Assembly (NCBI RefSeq): GCF_007995015.1
Contig: NZ_VORB01000003.1
Location: 243,087 to 307,086 of the forward strand
Origin: Luteibaculum oceani
Lineage (GTDB): Bacteria > Bacteroidota > Bacteroidia > Flavobacteriales_D > Luteibaculaceae
Length of the DNA stretch: 64,000 nucleotides
Direction: 5' to 3'
Part shown: piece after piece, positions 9,800 through 19,328 of the stretch
Position numbering within the stretch: position 1 is the first letter of the stretch
Layout: each line of letters opens with the position of its first letter
Position numbers and translations under genes: made by a program
The notes under the pieces: model-generated
The model's database searches: none
What the model was told of the DNA's origin: nothing
The model's input: only the letters and a program-made list of their open reading frames with translations

Positions 9800-9807
9800 T
9801 GCTTTTT
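9769..9807. terminator. Bidirectional terminator overlapping two convergent gene ends
   Basis: A 10-bp perfect stem (AAGCACTAAC at 9772-9781 and GTTAGTGCTT at 9788-9797) and an overlapping alternative 12-bp stem (AAAAAGCACTAA with TTAGTGCTTTTT at 9796-9807) are flanked by A and T runs. It contains the last codons and stop of the MBL gene and touches the stop of the opposite-strand gene at 9806-9808, so it can end transcription both ways while being coding. Confidence 0.75.
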
Positions 9808-10660
9808 AATAGAGCTGAATTTTCCTTTTGCGTCTTCGGGTGTTGTTGAGATCAATATCCGAAACGCCAACTTTACAAGGCTTTCTACGTGGAGGTTTAT
9901 GATACATAACCTTAACACTTAAAAGCATAGGCCAGTACTCACTGTTCCAATAAGTTTGAGTAACCTTTGCATTTTGGGTTTGCTTTAGGTTTACCAATGG
10001 CACTTCAAACCCTGGCACAATAAATAACTCCCTGTGAATTTTTATCCCCACGTTAATACGTGCATGAGCAAAGAAACGTACTGTCTCTGGAAATCTATAA
10101 CCAGTAATTGAAGTATCTGGGATACTGTAAGACTCCGTACCACCCACGCGAAAATCGGCGTTTAATCCCATTCCTGGCATAATAAAAACGCTCTCACTAA
10201 TTTGAATGTAATGGTTCAAATTAAGGTTGGCGGTAATGTTATAATCAGACCAACGACCCTCATCGTCGAATTGCTCTGGTGGAATTGAATTATCGTCTTT
10301 AAAAAATAGATTTCCTCTAGTGTCTTGGTTATAAATTACCCCCTTAAAAGCCAAACCATAATCGATAAGATTAATAAATGGACTATTGGGAAGTAAATTA
10401 AATCTACCCGCTCCCAGGTAAATAAAAGGGAAACTAGATGGCGTTATATCGGCTACTACCAAAGAATCTTGAGTTTCTTTGATAATGCGATTTTTCATTT
10501 CACCTTGGGTGTAGGCATAGGTAATTCCCGGTTCAAAAAACCACCCGCCTTTGGGGTAACCTATGGCCTCGGTAAAAATGGGATTTAAACGTCTTTTGTA
10601 TTGAGCATCTACCTGAACAACAGCAGATAAGACTAAAATTATAACAAGAATTCTCTTCAT
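9806..10660 (-). CDS. Putative outer-membrane beta-barrel protein
   Basis: A 284-residue exported protein of unknown function. The signal peptide is clear (MKRILVIILVLSAVVQVDAQ, cut after the DAQ). The rest has alternating hydrophobic strands with aromatic girdles (GWFFEPGITYAY, FINLIDYGLAFKGVIYN, FFAHARINVGIKI), as in small Bacteroidota barrels, then a basic tail with a DLNNTRRRKRK stretch. It lies 12 bases downstream of kmo on the same strand, so it may share the kynU-kmo transcript. No catalytic motif seen. Confidence 0.6.
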   Translation of the reverse strand: MKRILVIILVLSAVVQVDAQYKRRLNPIFTEAIGYPKGGWFFEPGITYAYTQGEMKNRIIKETQDSLVVADITPSSFPFIYLGAGRFNLLPNSPFINLIDYGLAFKGVIYNQDTRGNLFFKDDNSIPPEQFDDEGRWSDYNITANLNLNHYIQISESVFIMPGMGLNADFRVGGTESYSIPDTSITGYRFPETVRFFAHARINVGIKIHRELFIVPGFEVPLVNLKQTQNAKVTQTYWNSEYWPMLLSVKVMYHKPPRRKPCKVGVSDIDLNNTRRRKRKIQLY

Positions 10661-10672
10661 TCCAGCAAAAAA

Positions 10673-12034
10673 TCAGCTCGAAGATACTAATTCTAGTATC
10701 TCATTCTCAATTTCTGGACTATCCCAAATTTCCTCAATTTTAGAATGCAACATGATTTTATCCATTATTCGAGCTTGTTTTCGACCAATGGCTTGCGCCT
10801 TAGAATAGGATGCGTTGCTAAAGGTGACCAACGAATATTTCGGAATCCATTGGTCGGGATATTTAGATGCCATTTTATGCTCTATACGCTTTCGAAGTAG
10901 AAACATAGGGTTTGCCGTTCCATCGCGCATTTCCAAGTAATTTTCCACCGCCATTTCGGCTATGGCATTGGTATTGGGTATTCGGGATGCACTAAATTCT
11001 GCAAACATCTCTTCGCTTAACTCTCCGTTGTACTTTTTAAGAAGTTTATCGAATTCGTTACAATCTTCAAATCCACTGTTCATTCCCTGCCCATAAAATG
11101 GAACAATTGCGTGCGATGCATCGCCAATCAGCATTACGTTGTTCTTGTAATTCCAAGGCTGACAACGTATGGTAATCAATGATGAGGTTGGATTCTCAAA
11201 GTAATCCTCCAATAAATTTGGCATTAGATCCAAGGCATCTGGAAAGTTTGCTTTGAAGAAAGACTCCAACTGCTGGGCGTCTTTAATACGATCGAACCCA
11301 GGGTCGCCACTAAAGGGCATAAATAAGGTACAGGTAAAGCTCCCATCTATGTTCGCCAAAGCGATTAACATATACTTTCCACGGGGCCATATATGCAAGG
11401 CATTGGGATCTATTCTGTGCCCACCTCCATCTGCTGGCGGTATGCGTAGCTCTTTGTAGCCGTGATCTAAATATGATTGCGAGAAATTAAACCGGTCGGT
11501 CTTCATTAACGCCTGTCTTACCACAGAATAGGCTCCATCTGAGCCGAAAATGTAGTCGTAGGTATCGCTAAAATCTTCTTTCTTAACCTCGTCGTAACCG
11601 GCAATTAAACGCTCATATACATTTACATAATTCACCTTTCGATTAAACAAAAAGCGAATATTTGGCATGGGCTCTGCCGCATCAATAAGTACCCGGTTTA
11701 GTTCTATTCTTCCTATGGAATATATTGCTTCGTTGTTAATTCCATAGGGTTGGTAGGTGAGGTTTCCAGTTTCATCGTGCATCATTCTGCCTCGCATTGG
11801 CGTCGCTATGCTCAAAGCAATTTTATCCAAGCCCAATTTGGAAAGCGCCGTTAAACCACGGTGAGAAAGTGCCAGGTTTATCGATTTACCAGCATAAAGA
11901 TTCTCCCTTCTAGGATCACCTCTTCGCTCGATAACAGTAACATCGAACCCGCGCTTCGCCAAGAACAACGCGTGAACACAGCCCACTAATCCTCCTCCTA
12001 CAACTGCTACTCTATTTCCTCTTTTCGAATTCAA
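10673..12034 (-). CDS. kmo: Kynurenine 3-monooxygenase
   Basis: FAD-dependent hydroxylase converting L-kynurenine to 3-hydroxykynurenine with NADPH and O2. At 453 residues it has the Rossmann FAD motif VAVVGGGLVGCVHALFLAKRG at the N-terminus, the YAGKSINLALSHRG loop typical of KMO, a GSDGAYSVVR motif (about residues 165-174) and the second FAD motif VMLIGDASHAIVPFYGQGMNSGFEDC (about 300). The frame starts at a TTG (12032-12034), 14 bases below the kynU stop, with GGAAGG just upstream; no in-frame ATG lies between. Together with kynU it supplies the tryptophan-to-quinolinate branch towards NAD or a catabolic outlet. Confidence 0.95.
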   Translation of the reverse strand: MNSKRGNRVAVVGGGLVGCVHALFLAKRGFDVTVIERRGDPRRENLYAGKSINLALSHRGLTALSKLGLDKIALSIATPMRGRMMHDETGNLTYQPYGINNEAIYSIGRIELNRVLIDAAEPMPNIRFLFNRKVNYVNVYERLIAGYDEVKKEDFSDTYDYIFGSDGAYSVVRQALMKTDRFNFSQSYLDHGYKELRIPPADGGGHRIDPNALHIWPRGKYMLIALANIDGSFTCTLFMPFSGDPGFDRIKDAQQLESFFKANFPDALDLMPNLLEDYFENPTSSLITIRCQPWNYKNNVMLIGDASHAIVPFYGQGMNSGFEDCNEFDKLLKKYNGELSEEMFAEFSASRIPNTNAIAEMAVENYLEMRDGTANPMFLLRKRIEHKMASKYPDQWIPKYSLVTFSNASYSKAQAIGRKQARIMDKIMLHSKIEEIWDSPEIENEILELVSSS

Positions 12035-12048
12035 AAAGCTCTTCCTTC

Positions 12049-13332
12049 CTATTTAAGTTTTTCCAAAACCTCACGCATTAAGCTACCCAACTGATACACA
12101 TCCTCAAATGAGTTGTACATCGGAACGGGTGCAAAACGCAGAACATTTGGCTCCCTCCAATCTGGAATTACTCCGTTATCTATTAGGTAATCGAAGATTT
12201 CTTTACCGCGGTTTTCAACGTATAAAGAAATTTGACTTCCCCTTTGTTTCGGATTTTTAGGTGTTAAAATTTTAAATCCAAAATCGGGATACTTGGACGC
12301 CAGCTCCTCGAGAATAAACTCCAAATACCCTGTTAACTTATCCCTTTTTGCAAACAAGTTTTCTTTCTGGGCACGCATAAACTGTTCCAATGCACATTTG
12401 TGCGGTGCAAAAGCTAAAATTGGACCGTTGCTCAACTGCCATCCATCTGCACCTTTCATGGGAACAAAATTTTTCTCCATTCTAAAACGAGTTGCCTGAT
12501 CATATCCCCACCAGCCTGCAAATCTATTTAGCGTATGATCATTAGCATAGCGCTTGTGCACAAATACACCAGATTGAGCACCTGGACCAGAGTTCAAATA
12601 CTTATAGGTACACCAACAGGCAAAATCGACATTCCACTTGTGTAGCTCTAACTCTATATTTCCTGCAGCGTGAGCTAAATCCCATCCTACTTTGGCTCCA
12701 ACTTCCTGGCCTACTCTGGTTATTTCTTTAATATCAAATCGCTGCCCAGTGTAATAATTAATACCCCCGAAAAGAACTAAGGCAACTTCATCTCCATGTT
12801 CTTTTATGGTTGAAATAATGTCCTCTTCCCTAATATAGGTCTCACCCTCTCTTGGACCAACTTCTATTATCGCTTCCTCGGGGTTAAATCCATGAAATTT
12901 AGCTTGGGTTTCGAATACGTATTGATCGGAAGGAAAGGCCTTTTCTTCGCAAATAATCTTAAATCTTTTGGCTGTAGGTTGATAAAAAGACACCATCATC
13001 AGGTGCAGATTTACTGTTAACCCATTCATTACTACCACTTCCTCTTCCTCGGCACCTACCATATAGGCACTTCCTTGTTTGGTAAGTTTGTGGTAATGAA
13101 ACCATGGGTTATCACCTTTAAAATGACCTTCAACCGCCAATTGAGACCAATTGTTTAACTCAGATTCTACCGCTGCTCTGGCTTTTTTAGGCATCAGTCC
13201 AAGCGAGTTTCCAGTAAAATAGAGGACGTTTTTACCCTCGTGTTGTGGAAATTCAAATTCAGACCTAAAATCCAGTAAAGGATCAGACGCATCCATTTTT
13301 TTGGCGAAATCCGCGCTAAACTCAAAACTCAT
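12049..13332 (-). CDS. kynU: Kynureninase
   Basis: PLP-dependent hydrolase that cleaves kynurenine or 3-hydroxykynurenine to (3-hydroxy)anthranilate and alanine. The 427-residue sequence matches the family in length and shows the FTGNSLGLMPKK N-terminal motif, an aspartate of the VGWDLAHAAGN motif that holds the PLP ring nitrogen, the Schiff-base lysine in CWCTYKYLNSGPG (about residues 227-239) and FVHKRY after it. First gene of a kynU-kmo(-barrel gene) operon read leftward; divergent from hemL with about 80 bases between. Confidence 0.96.
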   Translation of the reverse strand: MSFEFSADFAKKMDASDPLLDFRSEFEFPQHEGKNVLYFTGNSLGLMPKKARAAVESELNNWSQLAVEGHFKGDNPWFHYHKLTKQGSAYMVGAEEEEVVVMNGLTVNLHLMMVSFYQPTAKRFKIICEEKAFPSDQYVFETQAKFHGFNPEEAIIEVGPREGETYIREEDIISTIKEHGDEVALVLFGGINYYTGQRFDIKEITRVGQEVGAKVGWDLAHAAGNIELELHKWNVDFACWCTYKYLNSGPGAQSGVFVHKRYANDHTLNRFAGWWGYDQATRFRMEKNFVPMKGADGWQLSNGPILAFAPHKCALEQFMRAQKENLFAKRDKLTGYLEFILEELASKYPDFGFKILTPKNPKQRGSQISLYVENRGKEIFDYLIDNGVIPDWREPNVLRFAPVPMYNSFEDVYQLGSLMREVLEKLK

Positions 13333-13411
13333 TCCGTTGTTTTTCTGTTAAGTTTGCAAATTAACTAAAAGACCTGTTCACAAAAGGATTTTAGACCTAA
13401 ACAATTTTTAT

Positions 13412-14698
13412 ATGCGCAATCATTCCGCCACCTTATTCGAAGAAGCTAAATCTTATTTCCCAGGAGGAGTAAATTCTCCAGTAAGAGCATTTAAATCTGT
13501 TGGGGGGACTCCTCTTTTCATGAAGGAAGGAAAAGGAGCAAAAATTACCGATGTCGACGATAAAGAATACATTGATTTTTGCTGCTCATGGGGACCACTT
13601 ATTCTAGGGCACGCCCACGAGAAAATTGTAAAGAATGTTGGTGAAGCTCTTTTGAAAGGAACTTCCTTCGGTACTCCAACCACCGCTGAAAACAAACTTG
13701 CCAAACTTATACTCGAGAACAATCCCTACATAGACAAAATCAGATTTGTAAACTCGGGAACTGAGGCCGTAATGAGTGCACTACGCCTAGCTCGCGGATA
13801 TACCGGTAAAAGCAAAATCATAAAATTCGATGGATGCTACCACGGACATGTTGATAGTCTTTTGGTAAAAGCTGGAAGTGGATTGGCAGACACTCCTACG
13901 GCCACAAGTAAAGGAATTCCAGAGTCTGTAGTAAACGACACCATCATTCTTCCATTAGATAATTTAATAGTAGTTGAGGAGGCCTTTGAACAATTTAAGG
14001 ACCAAATTGCCTGTGTAATTATAGAACCGGTACCCGCTAACAACGGCTTACTAAAACAAAGAAGAGAATACCTTCTTGGCCTTAAATACCTGTGTGAGAA
14101 ACACGGAGCTCTTCTATTTTTCGATGAGGTTATCTCTGGGTTTAGAGTTCACTTCTCGGGCGCTGCTGGTTACTACGATATCCAACCCGATTTAATTTCC
14201 TACGGAAAGATCATCGGTGGAGGATTCCCAGTTGGTGCGTACGGCGGAAAAAAAGAAATAATGGCTCATGTGGCTCCCGAAGGTGAGATTTATCAAGCGG
14301 GAACACTTTCTGGTAACCCTATAGCAATGACCGCTGGGTACCACCAATTATTAGAATGTTCCAAAATTGGATTCTACCAGGAGTTGGAGTCGAGAACAAG
14401 AGATTTTGTAAGCAACATCAATGCATTTTGTGAAAAACGTGGATACAATTTCCACCTAACCACCATTGCATCTATTTTCTGGTGCGTTTTTGGTAAAAAA
14501 GACATCAGCAGAGCTGACCAAATTGACGCTTCGAAAATGCCAACATTTAGTAAGTTGTATCACAACCTATTAGAGCGTGGAATTTATATGGGACCAAGTG
14601 GCTATGAGGTTGGATTTATCTCCAACGCCCATAGCGAATCGGTGCTAAATGATGCTGCAGTGAAATTTAAGGATGCCTTAAAAGCTACCTTCGAATAG
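13412..14698 (+). CDS. hemL: Glutamate-1-semialdehyde 2,1-aminomutase
   Basis: PLP enzyme of the C5 pathway that makes 5-aminolevulinate for heme. The 428-residue protein has N-terminal SYFPGGVNSPVRAF, the RFVNSGTEAVMSALRLARG cofactor loop, LLFFDEVISGFR with the PLP-binding aspartate (about residue 238) and the Schiff-base lysine in SYGKIIGGGFPVGAYGG (about 267). Length is normal for HemL. Its last 21 bases overlap the 3' end of the convergent UbiA-like gene. No clear -7 box was found upstream. Confidence 0.96.
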   Translation: MRNHSATLFEEAKSYFPGGVNSPVRAFKSVGGTPLFMKEGKGAKITDVDDKEYIDFCCSWGPLILGHAHEKIVKNVGEALLKGTSFGTPTTAENKLAKLILENNPYIDKIRFVNSGTEAVMSALRLARGYTGKSKIIKFDGCYHGHVDSLLVKAGSGLADTPTATSKGIPESVVNDTIILPLDNLIVVEEAFEQFKDQIACVIIEPVPANNGLLKQRREYLLGLKYLCEKHGALLFFDEVISGFRVHFSGAAGYYDIQPDLISYGKIIGGGFPVGAYGGKKEIMAHVAPEGEIYQAGTLSGNPIAMTAGYHQLLECSKIGFYQELESRTRDFVSNINAFCEKRGYNFHLTTIASIFWCVFGKKDISRADQIDASKMPTFSKLYHNLLERGIYMGPSGYEVGFISNAHSESVLNDAAVKFKDALKATFE

Positions 14699-15505
14699 CA
14701 ATACCGCAGCTGGCAGGAGTAAAGTTGCGTCTAAAACCAAAGTAAAGTAGCGCTCTTTGGATTCTTGCTTTGCCATCAAACACAAGACAAATATTAATGC
14801 ATAAACGGCCAACAAGGGGATGAAAAATTCCTCTTCGTAATGGCCGTTTTTCCATTGCATCAAAACGGTAATTGCCAGGAATAAAAATACCAGGGACATC
14901 AAAACCCGAGTCCGGACCGCACCTAAAATGGCAGGTAAATTTTTCTGCTTTACCCCATCCCGCAACATATCTCTTATATCAAATGGGATGGTAAGCAGGT
15001 AGATAAAAAAGAACCTTTCCGCAGCAAAATAACTAAGGTCTTCGCCATTTATACGGCTGTAATTATCCACCGCAGGAATAAGGGTAGTAACGATAGTCCA
15101 AACTAAAGCAACTAGGAAAATTTTAAACCACGGCGATTTTCTCAAACTCCCCTTTTTATTTGGGTAATACACGTAGAAAACCGAGAAGACAAAACCAAGA
15201 CCAGCTAGCAGGAGGACGTTCACTCCTTTAATGGAAGCAATGGCCGCTGCCACAACACCAGAGAGGGTAGCCACATAACTGTATATGGTTTTGTTTTTAA
15301 TAATGTGCTCATGCACATCGGTTAAACCTGCCCCTTTTCCTTTAAACAATCTTTGAGCCAGATAAATACACCAAGTTCCAAAAAAGGTCATGATGGCAAT
15401 ACCCCAAGGATCATCGTTATCGAAAAAATGGGAAGTGGCAAAAGCTAAAAATCCAGCACAAAATGAAATGTGCAAACAAGAGTTAATCCAGAAATTAGGC
15501 AACAT
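14678..15505 (-). CDS. UbiA-like polytopic membrane protein
   Basis: A 275-residue protein with about eight hydrophobic helices. The second half holds IPFDIRDMLRDGVKQ (about residues 194-208), matching the second Asp-rich motif of UbiA prenyltransferases (DxxRDxxxD-like). The first motif (NDxxDxxxD) is not recognisable: its position reads IYLAQRLFKGKGAG. It may be a divergent prenyltransferase or a catalytically altered relative, so no substrate is proposed. It is the downstream member of a pair with the unknown gene at 15516 (10 bases apart) and overlaps the hemL 3' end. Confidence 0.65.
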   Translation of the reverse strand: MLPNFWINSCLHISFCAGFLAFATSHFFDNDDPWGIAIMTFFGTWCIYLAQRLFKGKGAGLTDVHEHIIKNKTIYSYVATLSGVVAAAIASIKGVNVLLLAGLGFVFSVFYVYYPNKKGSLRKSPWFKIFLVALVWTIVTTLIPAVDNYSRINGEDLSYFAAERFFFIYLLTIPFDIRDMLRDGVKQKNLPAILGAVRTRVLMSLVFLFLAITVLMQWKNGHYEEEFFIPLLAVYALIFVLCLMAKQESKERYFTLVLDATLLLPAAVLLFEGSF

Positions 15506-15515
15506 AGTGTAGGGT

Positions 15516-16139
15516 TTAAAGTTGACTTACGCCAACAACTATGCCCACCAAGTTAGCAAAGAGAAAGGGAATATACCTACTATCTTTTATTTCTTGTTTA
15601 AAACCTCTTTTCTCGAAATCGTTAATGAAAGTTCGCTTTCGAGCAGAAAAAATGGGCATTTGCAGGTAACCATAGCTTGTAACAAAGCCCATGCCAATAC
15701 TGGGTATAGATGGTCCTAAAGCATATCCTGTTATGACACCTACGGAAAATCCAAGGGCAACATGATGCCAAACTTTCACCTGGTTAAAAGCCATTCTTCG
15801 ACCAGAAATCATGGATTCCATTTCAAAAAAGTTCCATTCCCCATCATTGGCGCTGTAGTAAATTGAATCCCATCTCCCCTTAACCATTTTAAAGATTTCT
15901 AAATGGGATATATCCCGGCTTCGCACCTTGTAATTACTCAGCTTCGTATCAAAAAGTCGAATCCGCTCTTTATAGTGCTTTACCGAATCTCCAAAAAGGG
16001 AAACACCATCTACCAAAACAATATGAACATAAGCTGCACTATCAGAAAAAAGTTGTGCAAATCCAACGGTCTTAAAGCCCCCGAAAAAAACGAGGAAACA
16101 TATTAGGCGAACAGCTGTTGGGAACTTGCAAATACGCAT
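15516..16139 (-). CDS. Exported protein of unknown function
   Basis: I do not recognise this 207-residue protein. It has an N-terminal hydrophobic signal (VRLICFLVFFGGFKTVGFAQ, then LFSDS), a charged soluble region (about residues 30-125) and two hydrophobic stretches near the C-terminus (HVALGFSVGVITGYALGPS and IPFLFANLVGIVVGVSQL) that could be membrane or barrel strands. Ten bases separate its stop from the UbiA-like gene start, so the two are probably one operon. ATG start at 16137-16139. Confidence 0.55.
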   Translation of the reverse strand: MRICKFPTAVRLICFLVFFGGFKTVGFAQLFSDSAAYVHIVLVDGVSLFGDSVKHYKERIRLFDTKLSNYKVRSRDISHLEIFKMVKGRWDSIYYSANDGEWNFFEMESMISGRRMAFNQVKVWHHVALGFSVGVITGYALGPSIPSIGMGFVTSYGYLQMPIFSARKRTFINDFEKRGFKQEIKDSRYIPFLFANLVGIVVGVSQL

Positions 16140-16194
16140 TGGGGACGGATATAATTATCAGACGAATAACATTAGCTAATGTAGGTAGTTAACG

Positions 16195-16202
16195 TATATT
16201 TG
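16195..16202 (+). promoter_or_regulatory. Probable -7 promoter box of gcvP
   Basis: TATATTTG matches the Bacteroidota sigma-ABfr -7 consensus TAnnTTTG and sits 30 bases before the gcvP ATG. No clear TTG -33 element is visible upstream. Confidence 0.5.
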
Positions 16203-16231
16203 CACCCAATTTTTAGATAGACCGCAGCGCT

Positions 16232-19099
16232 ATGGTAAGAGAAACTTTCACATCGAGACACATTGGTCCCAATGAAAACGACCAAAAAGAAATGCTTAAG
16301 GCAATTGGATGTGCTTCGATTGATGAACTGATTGAAAAAACGGTTCCTGCAAGTATTCGATTAAAGGGGAAATTAAATCTTCCAAAAGGACAAAGCGAAT
16401 ACGAATATTTAAACGATTTAAAAAAGCTTGCTGCTAAGAACAAGTTATTTAAGTCTTTCATCGGGATGGGATACTACGGTACCATTACCCCTCCGGTAAT
16501 TCAACGTAATGTTCTTGAAAATCCAGGATGGTATACTGCTTACACCCCTTACCAGGCAGAAATTTCTCAAGGTAGATTAGAAGCGCTTTTAAATTTCCAA
16601 ACCATGGTAATGGATTTTACCGGAATGGAAATGGCTAATGCTTCATTATTGGATGAAGCCACTGCAGCGGCCGAGGCAATGTCTATGCTTTTTGCTGCAC
16701 GCGATCGCAAAAAAGCAAAGGCCGGTCAGAACAAGTTTTTTGTGGATGAAAATGTATTCCCTCATACCATAGATGTTCTTAAATCTAGAGCTACACCTCT
16801 TGAAATTGAGCTCGTTTTTGGAAGCTGGAAAGATTTCGATAAAAGTGAATCGTACTACGGAGCGCTAATTCAATATCCTAACCAATACGGTGAAATAGAA
16901 GATTACCGCCAGTGGACTGAAGAATGCCACAACAACGGAATTAAGGTGGTTGTTGCCAGTGACCTAATGGCTCTTGCATTGCTTACACCTCCCGGTGAAT
17001 GGGGAGCTGACGTGGTTGTTGGTTCTGCGCAAAGATTTGGAGTTCCTATGGGATATGGTGGACCTCACGCAGCATTTTTCGCTACCAAAGATGAATTTAA
17101 AAGACAACTTCCTGGAAGAATTATAGGGGTAAGTCAGGACAAAGCTGGAAACCGTGCTTTGCGTATGGCGCTTCAAACCCGCGAGCAACATATTAAAAGA
17201 GATAGAGCCACCTCTAACATTTGTACTGCACAAGCACTATTAGCAACCATGGCATCTATGTACGCGGTTTACCATGGTGCTGAAGGACTAGAGAAAATTG
17301 CTCAATTTATTAATGCCAAGGCTTCTAAAGTTCACGGAGAGCTTAAGCGTTTAGGTTACGATGTAAGCGAAGCTCCATTCTTCGACACTTTCTACGTAAG
17401 AATGGATGCTGCAGAGCAATTGGCGTTAAGAGATTTCTGTATTGCAGAGGAAATTAACCTTCGTCACGAAGAAGACAGAGTATGTATCTCCATAGATGAG
17501 GCTACAACTCCGAACGACATCAATCGTTTGGTAAGAGGTTTTGCAAATCTTGCCACGCAAGATCACGTGGAGCTTGGAAATGAAGATTTTGTATTCGAAA
17601 ACAACTTCCCTGCTTTTGCTAAAAGAAGTTCTAAATACTTACAACATCCTGTTTTCAGTAAATATCACTCAGAAACTGAGATGATGCGTTATTTAAAGCG
17701 TCTTGAAAACAAGGATATTTCGCTTACGCACTCCATGATTCCTTTGGGATCTTGTACCATGAAATTAAATGCAGCCAGCGAACTTTTACCAATCACTTGG
17801 CCAGAATTTGCTTCGGTACACCCCTTTACACCGGCTGAACAGGTAATGGGATATGCAGAACTTTTAGATACTTTAAGTACTTGGCTTGCCGAGGTTACCG
17901 GTTTCCATTCGGTTTCTTTACAGCCAAATTCAGGTGCGCAAGGTGAGTACGCTGGTCTTATGGTAATTAGAGCTTACCACGAACACAATGGTGATAAGCA
18001 CAGAAATATTGTGTTGATTCCAGCCTCTGCGCATGGAACCAATCCTGCATCTGCGGTAATGGCTGGAATGAAGGTAGTAGTAGTTAAATGTGACGAAAAC
18101 GGAAACATCGATACTACCGACCTAAGAGCCAAGGCAGAGCAGCATTCTGAAAATCTTTCAGCGCTTATGGTAACCTACCCTAGTACGCACGGAGTGTTTG
18201 AGGAGGATATCTTAGAAATAACTGAAATCATCCACCAGCATGGTGGTCAGGTTTATATGGATGGTGCTAATATGAATGCTCAGGTTGGAATTACCAATCC
18301 TGGAATTATCGGGGCCGATGTTTGTCACCTTAACCTTCACAAAACTTTTGCTATCCCACATGGTGGTGGAGGTCCTGGAATGGGGCCAATTGGAGTTGCA
18401 GAACACCTAACGCCATTTTTACCGGGCCATAGTGTAGCGCTTACCAACGAGGAAACCAATATTAATGCAGTTTCTGCAGCGCAATACGGATCGGCATTAA
18501 TCCTTATTATTTCATACGGATACCTAAAGATGTTAGGTAGGGATGGTTTAGAAGAAGCAACCAAACACGCCATCCTAAACGCCAATTATATTAAGGCTAG
18601 GTTACAGGAAAAGTACCCTGTATTATACCAAGGTAAGAATGGTACGGTAGCTCATGAAATGATTGTAGATCTTAGAGGATTTAAAGAAAGAGGTGGAATT
18701 GAAGCTGAAGATTTAGCAAAGCGCTTAATAGACTTTGGTTTCCATGCACCAACCCTTTCTTTCCCCGTTGCAGGTACGGTAATGATTGAACCGACAGAGA
18801 GCGAAAGCAAAGAAGAGCTAGATCGTTTCTGTGATGCCATGCTTTGCATCCACCAAGAAATGGAGGAAGTAATTTTGGGAATTCAAGATAGAGATGACAA
18901 CGTTCTAAAAAATGCACCGCATACCTTGAATCATGTTTGTAGCTCGGATTGGAACCATGGTTACGATAGAGAAAAGGCTGCTTTTGCCCTACCATACTTG
19001 AAAGAAACTAAGTATTGGAGTCCAACAGCAAGAGTAGATAATGCCTTTGGAGACAGAAATTTAATTTGCAGCTGTCCACCATTGGAAGAATATATGTAA
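16232..19099 (+). CDS. gcvP: Glycine dehydrogenase (decarboxylating), P protein
   Basis: P protein of the glycine cleavage system: PLP-dependent decarboxylation of glycine with transfer of the aminomethyl group to lipoyl-GcvH. The 955-residue single-chain form has both fused halves. N-terminal half: [14 protein letters not shown], then [21 protein letters not shown]-terminal half: [28 protein letters not shown] and the Schiff-base lysine in [19 protein letters not shown]. Length is typical. Stands alone between the unknown gene and its own terminator; gcvT and gcvH are not in the window. Confidence 0.98.
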   Translation: MVRETFTSRHIGPNENDQKEMLKAIGCASIDELIEKTVPASIRLKGKLNLPKGQSEYEYLNDLKKLAAKNKLFKSFIGMGYYGTITPPVIQRNVLENPGWYTAYTPYQAEISQGRLEALLNFQTMVMDFTGMEMANASLLDEATAAAEAMSMLFAARDRKKAKAGQNKFFVDENVFPHTIDVLKSRATPLEIELVFGSWKDFDKSESYYGALIQYPNQYGEIEDYRQWTEECHNNGIKVVVASDLMALALLTPPGEWGADVVVGSAQRFGVPMGYGGPHAAFFATKDEFKRQLPGRIIGVSQDKAGNRALRMALQTREQHIKRDRATSNICTAQALLATMASMYAVYHGAEGLEKIAQFINAKASKVHGELKRLGYDVSEAPFFDTFYVRMDAAEQLALRDFCIAEEINLRHEEDRVCISIDEATTPNDINRLVRGFANLATQDHVELGNEDFVFENNFPAFAKRSSKYLQHPVFSKYHSETEMMRYLKRLENKDISLTHSMIPLGSCTMKLNAASELLPITWPEFASVHPFTPAEQVMGYAELLDTLSTWLAEVTGFHSVSLQPNSGAQGEYAGLMVIRAYHEHNGDKHRNIVLIPASAHGTNPASAVMAGMKVVVVKCDENGNIDTTDLRAKAEQHSENLSALMVTYPSTHGVFEEDILEITEIIHQHGGQVYMDGANMNAQVGITNPGIIGADVCHLNLHKTFAIPHGGGGPGMGPIGVAEHLTPFLPGHSVALTNEETNINAVSAAQYGSALILIISYGYLKMLGRDGLEEATKHAILNANYIKARLQEKYPVLYQGKNGTVAHEMIVDLRGFKERGGIEAEDLAKRLIDFGFHAPTLSFPVAGTVMIEPTESESKEELDRFCDAMLCIHQEMEEVILGIQDRDDNVLKNAPHTLNHVCSSDWNHGYDREKAAFALPYLKETKYWSPTARVDNAFGDRNLICSCPPLEEYM

Positions 19100-19142
19100 G
19101 ATTATTTTGATATCAATCAGGATTTTAAATCAAATAATTGAG

Positions 19143-19172
19143 AAGCCTCAGATTTTTCTGGGGCTTTTTTTG
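19143..19172 (+). terminator. Rho-independent terminator of gcvP
   Basis: Nine-base stem AGCCTCAGA / TCTGGGGCT with a TTTT loop followed by a run of seven T, starting 44 bases after the gcvP stop. Confidence 0.85.
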
Positions 19173-19291
19173 CATTAAATAACAGTTAACTTCTTTTAAA
19201 GGTTGGGTTAAGGGGGTAAACAACAAGTTAGTCATCCAATAGTGGCTTATAATTTATAGGCTCTCAATTTATCTTAACCTTAACAGATATA

Positions 19292-19299
19292 TATTTTTG
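19292..19299 (+). promoter_or_regulatory. Probable -7 promoter box of first T9SS cargo gene
   Basis: TATTTTTG fits TAnnTTTG and lies 29 bases before the ATG, leaving a short leader. The -33 element is not obvious in the AT-rich upstream sequence. Confidence 0.5.
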
Positions 19300-19328
19300 C
19301 CCCTCAACCAAAGTGAAAATTATATAAC

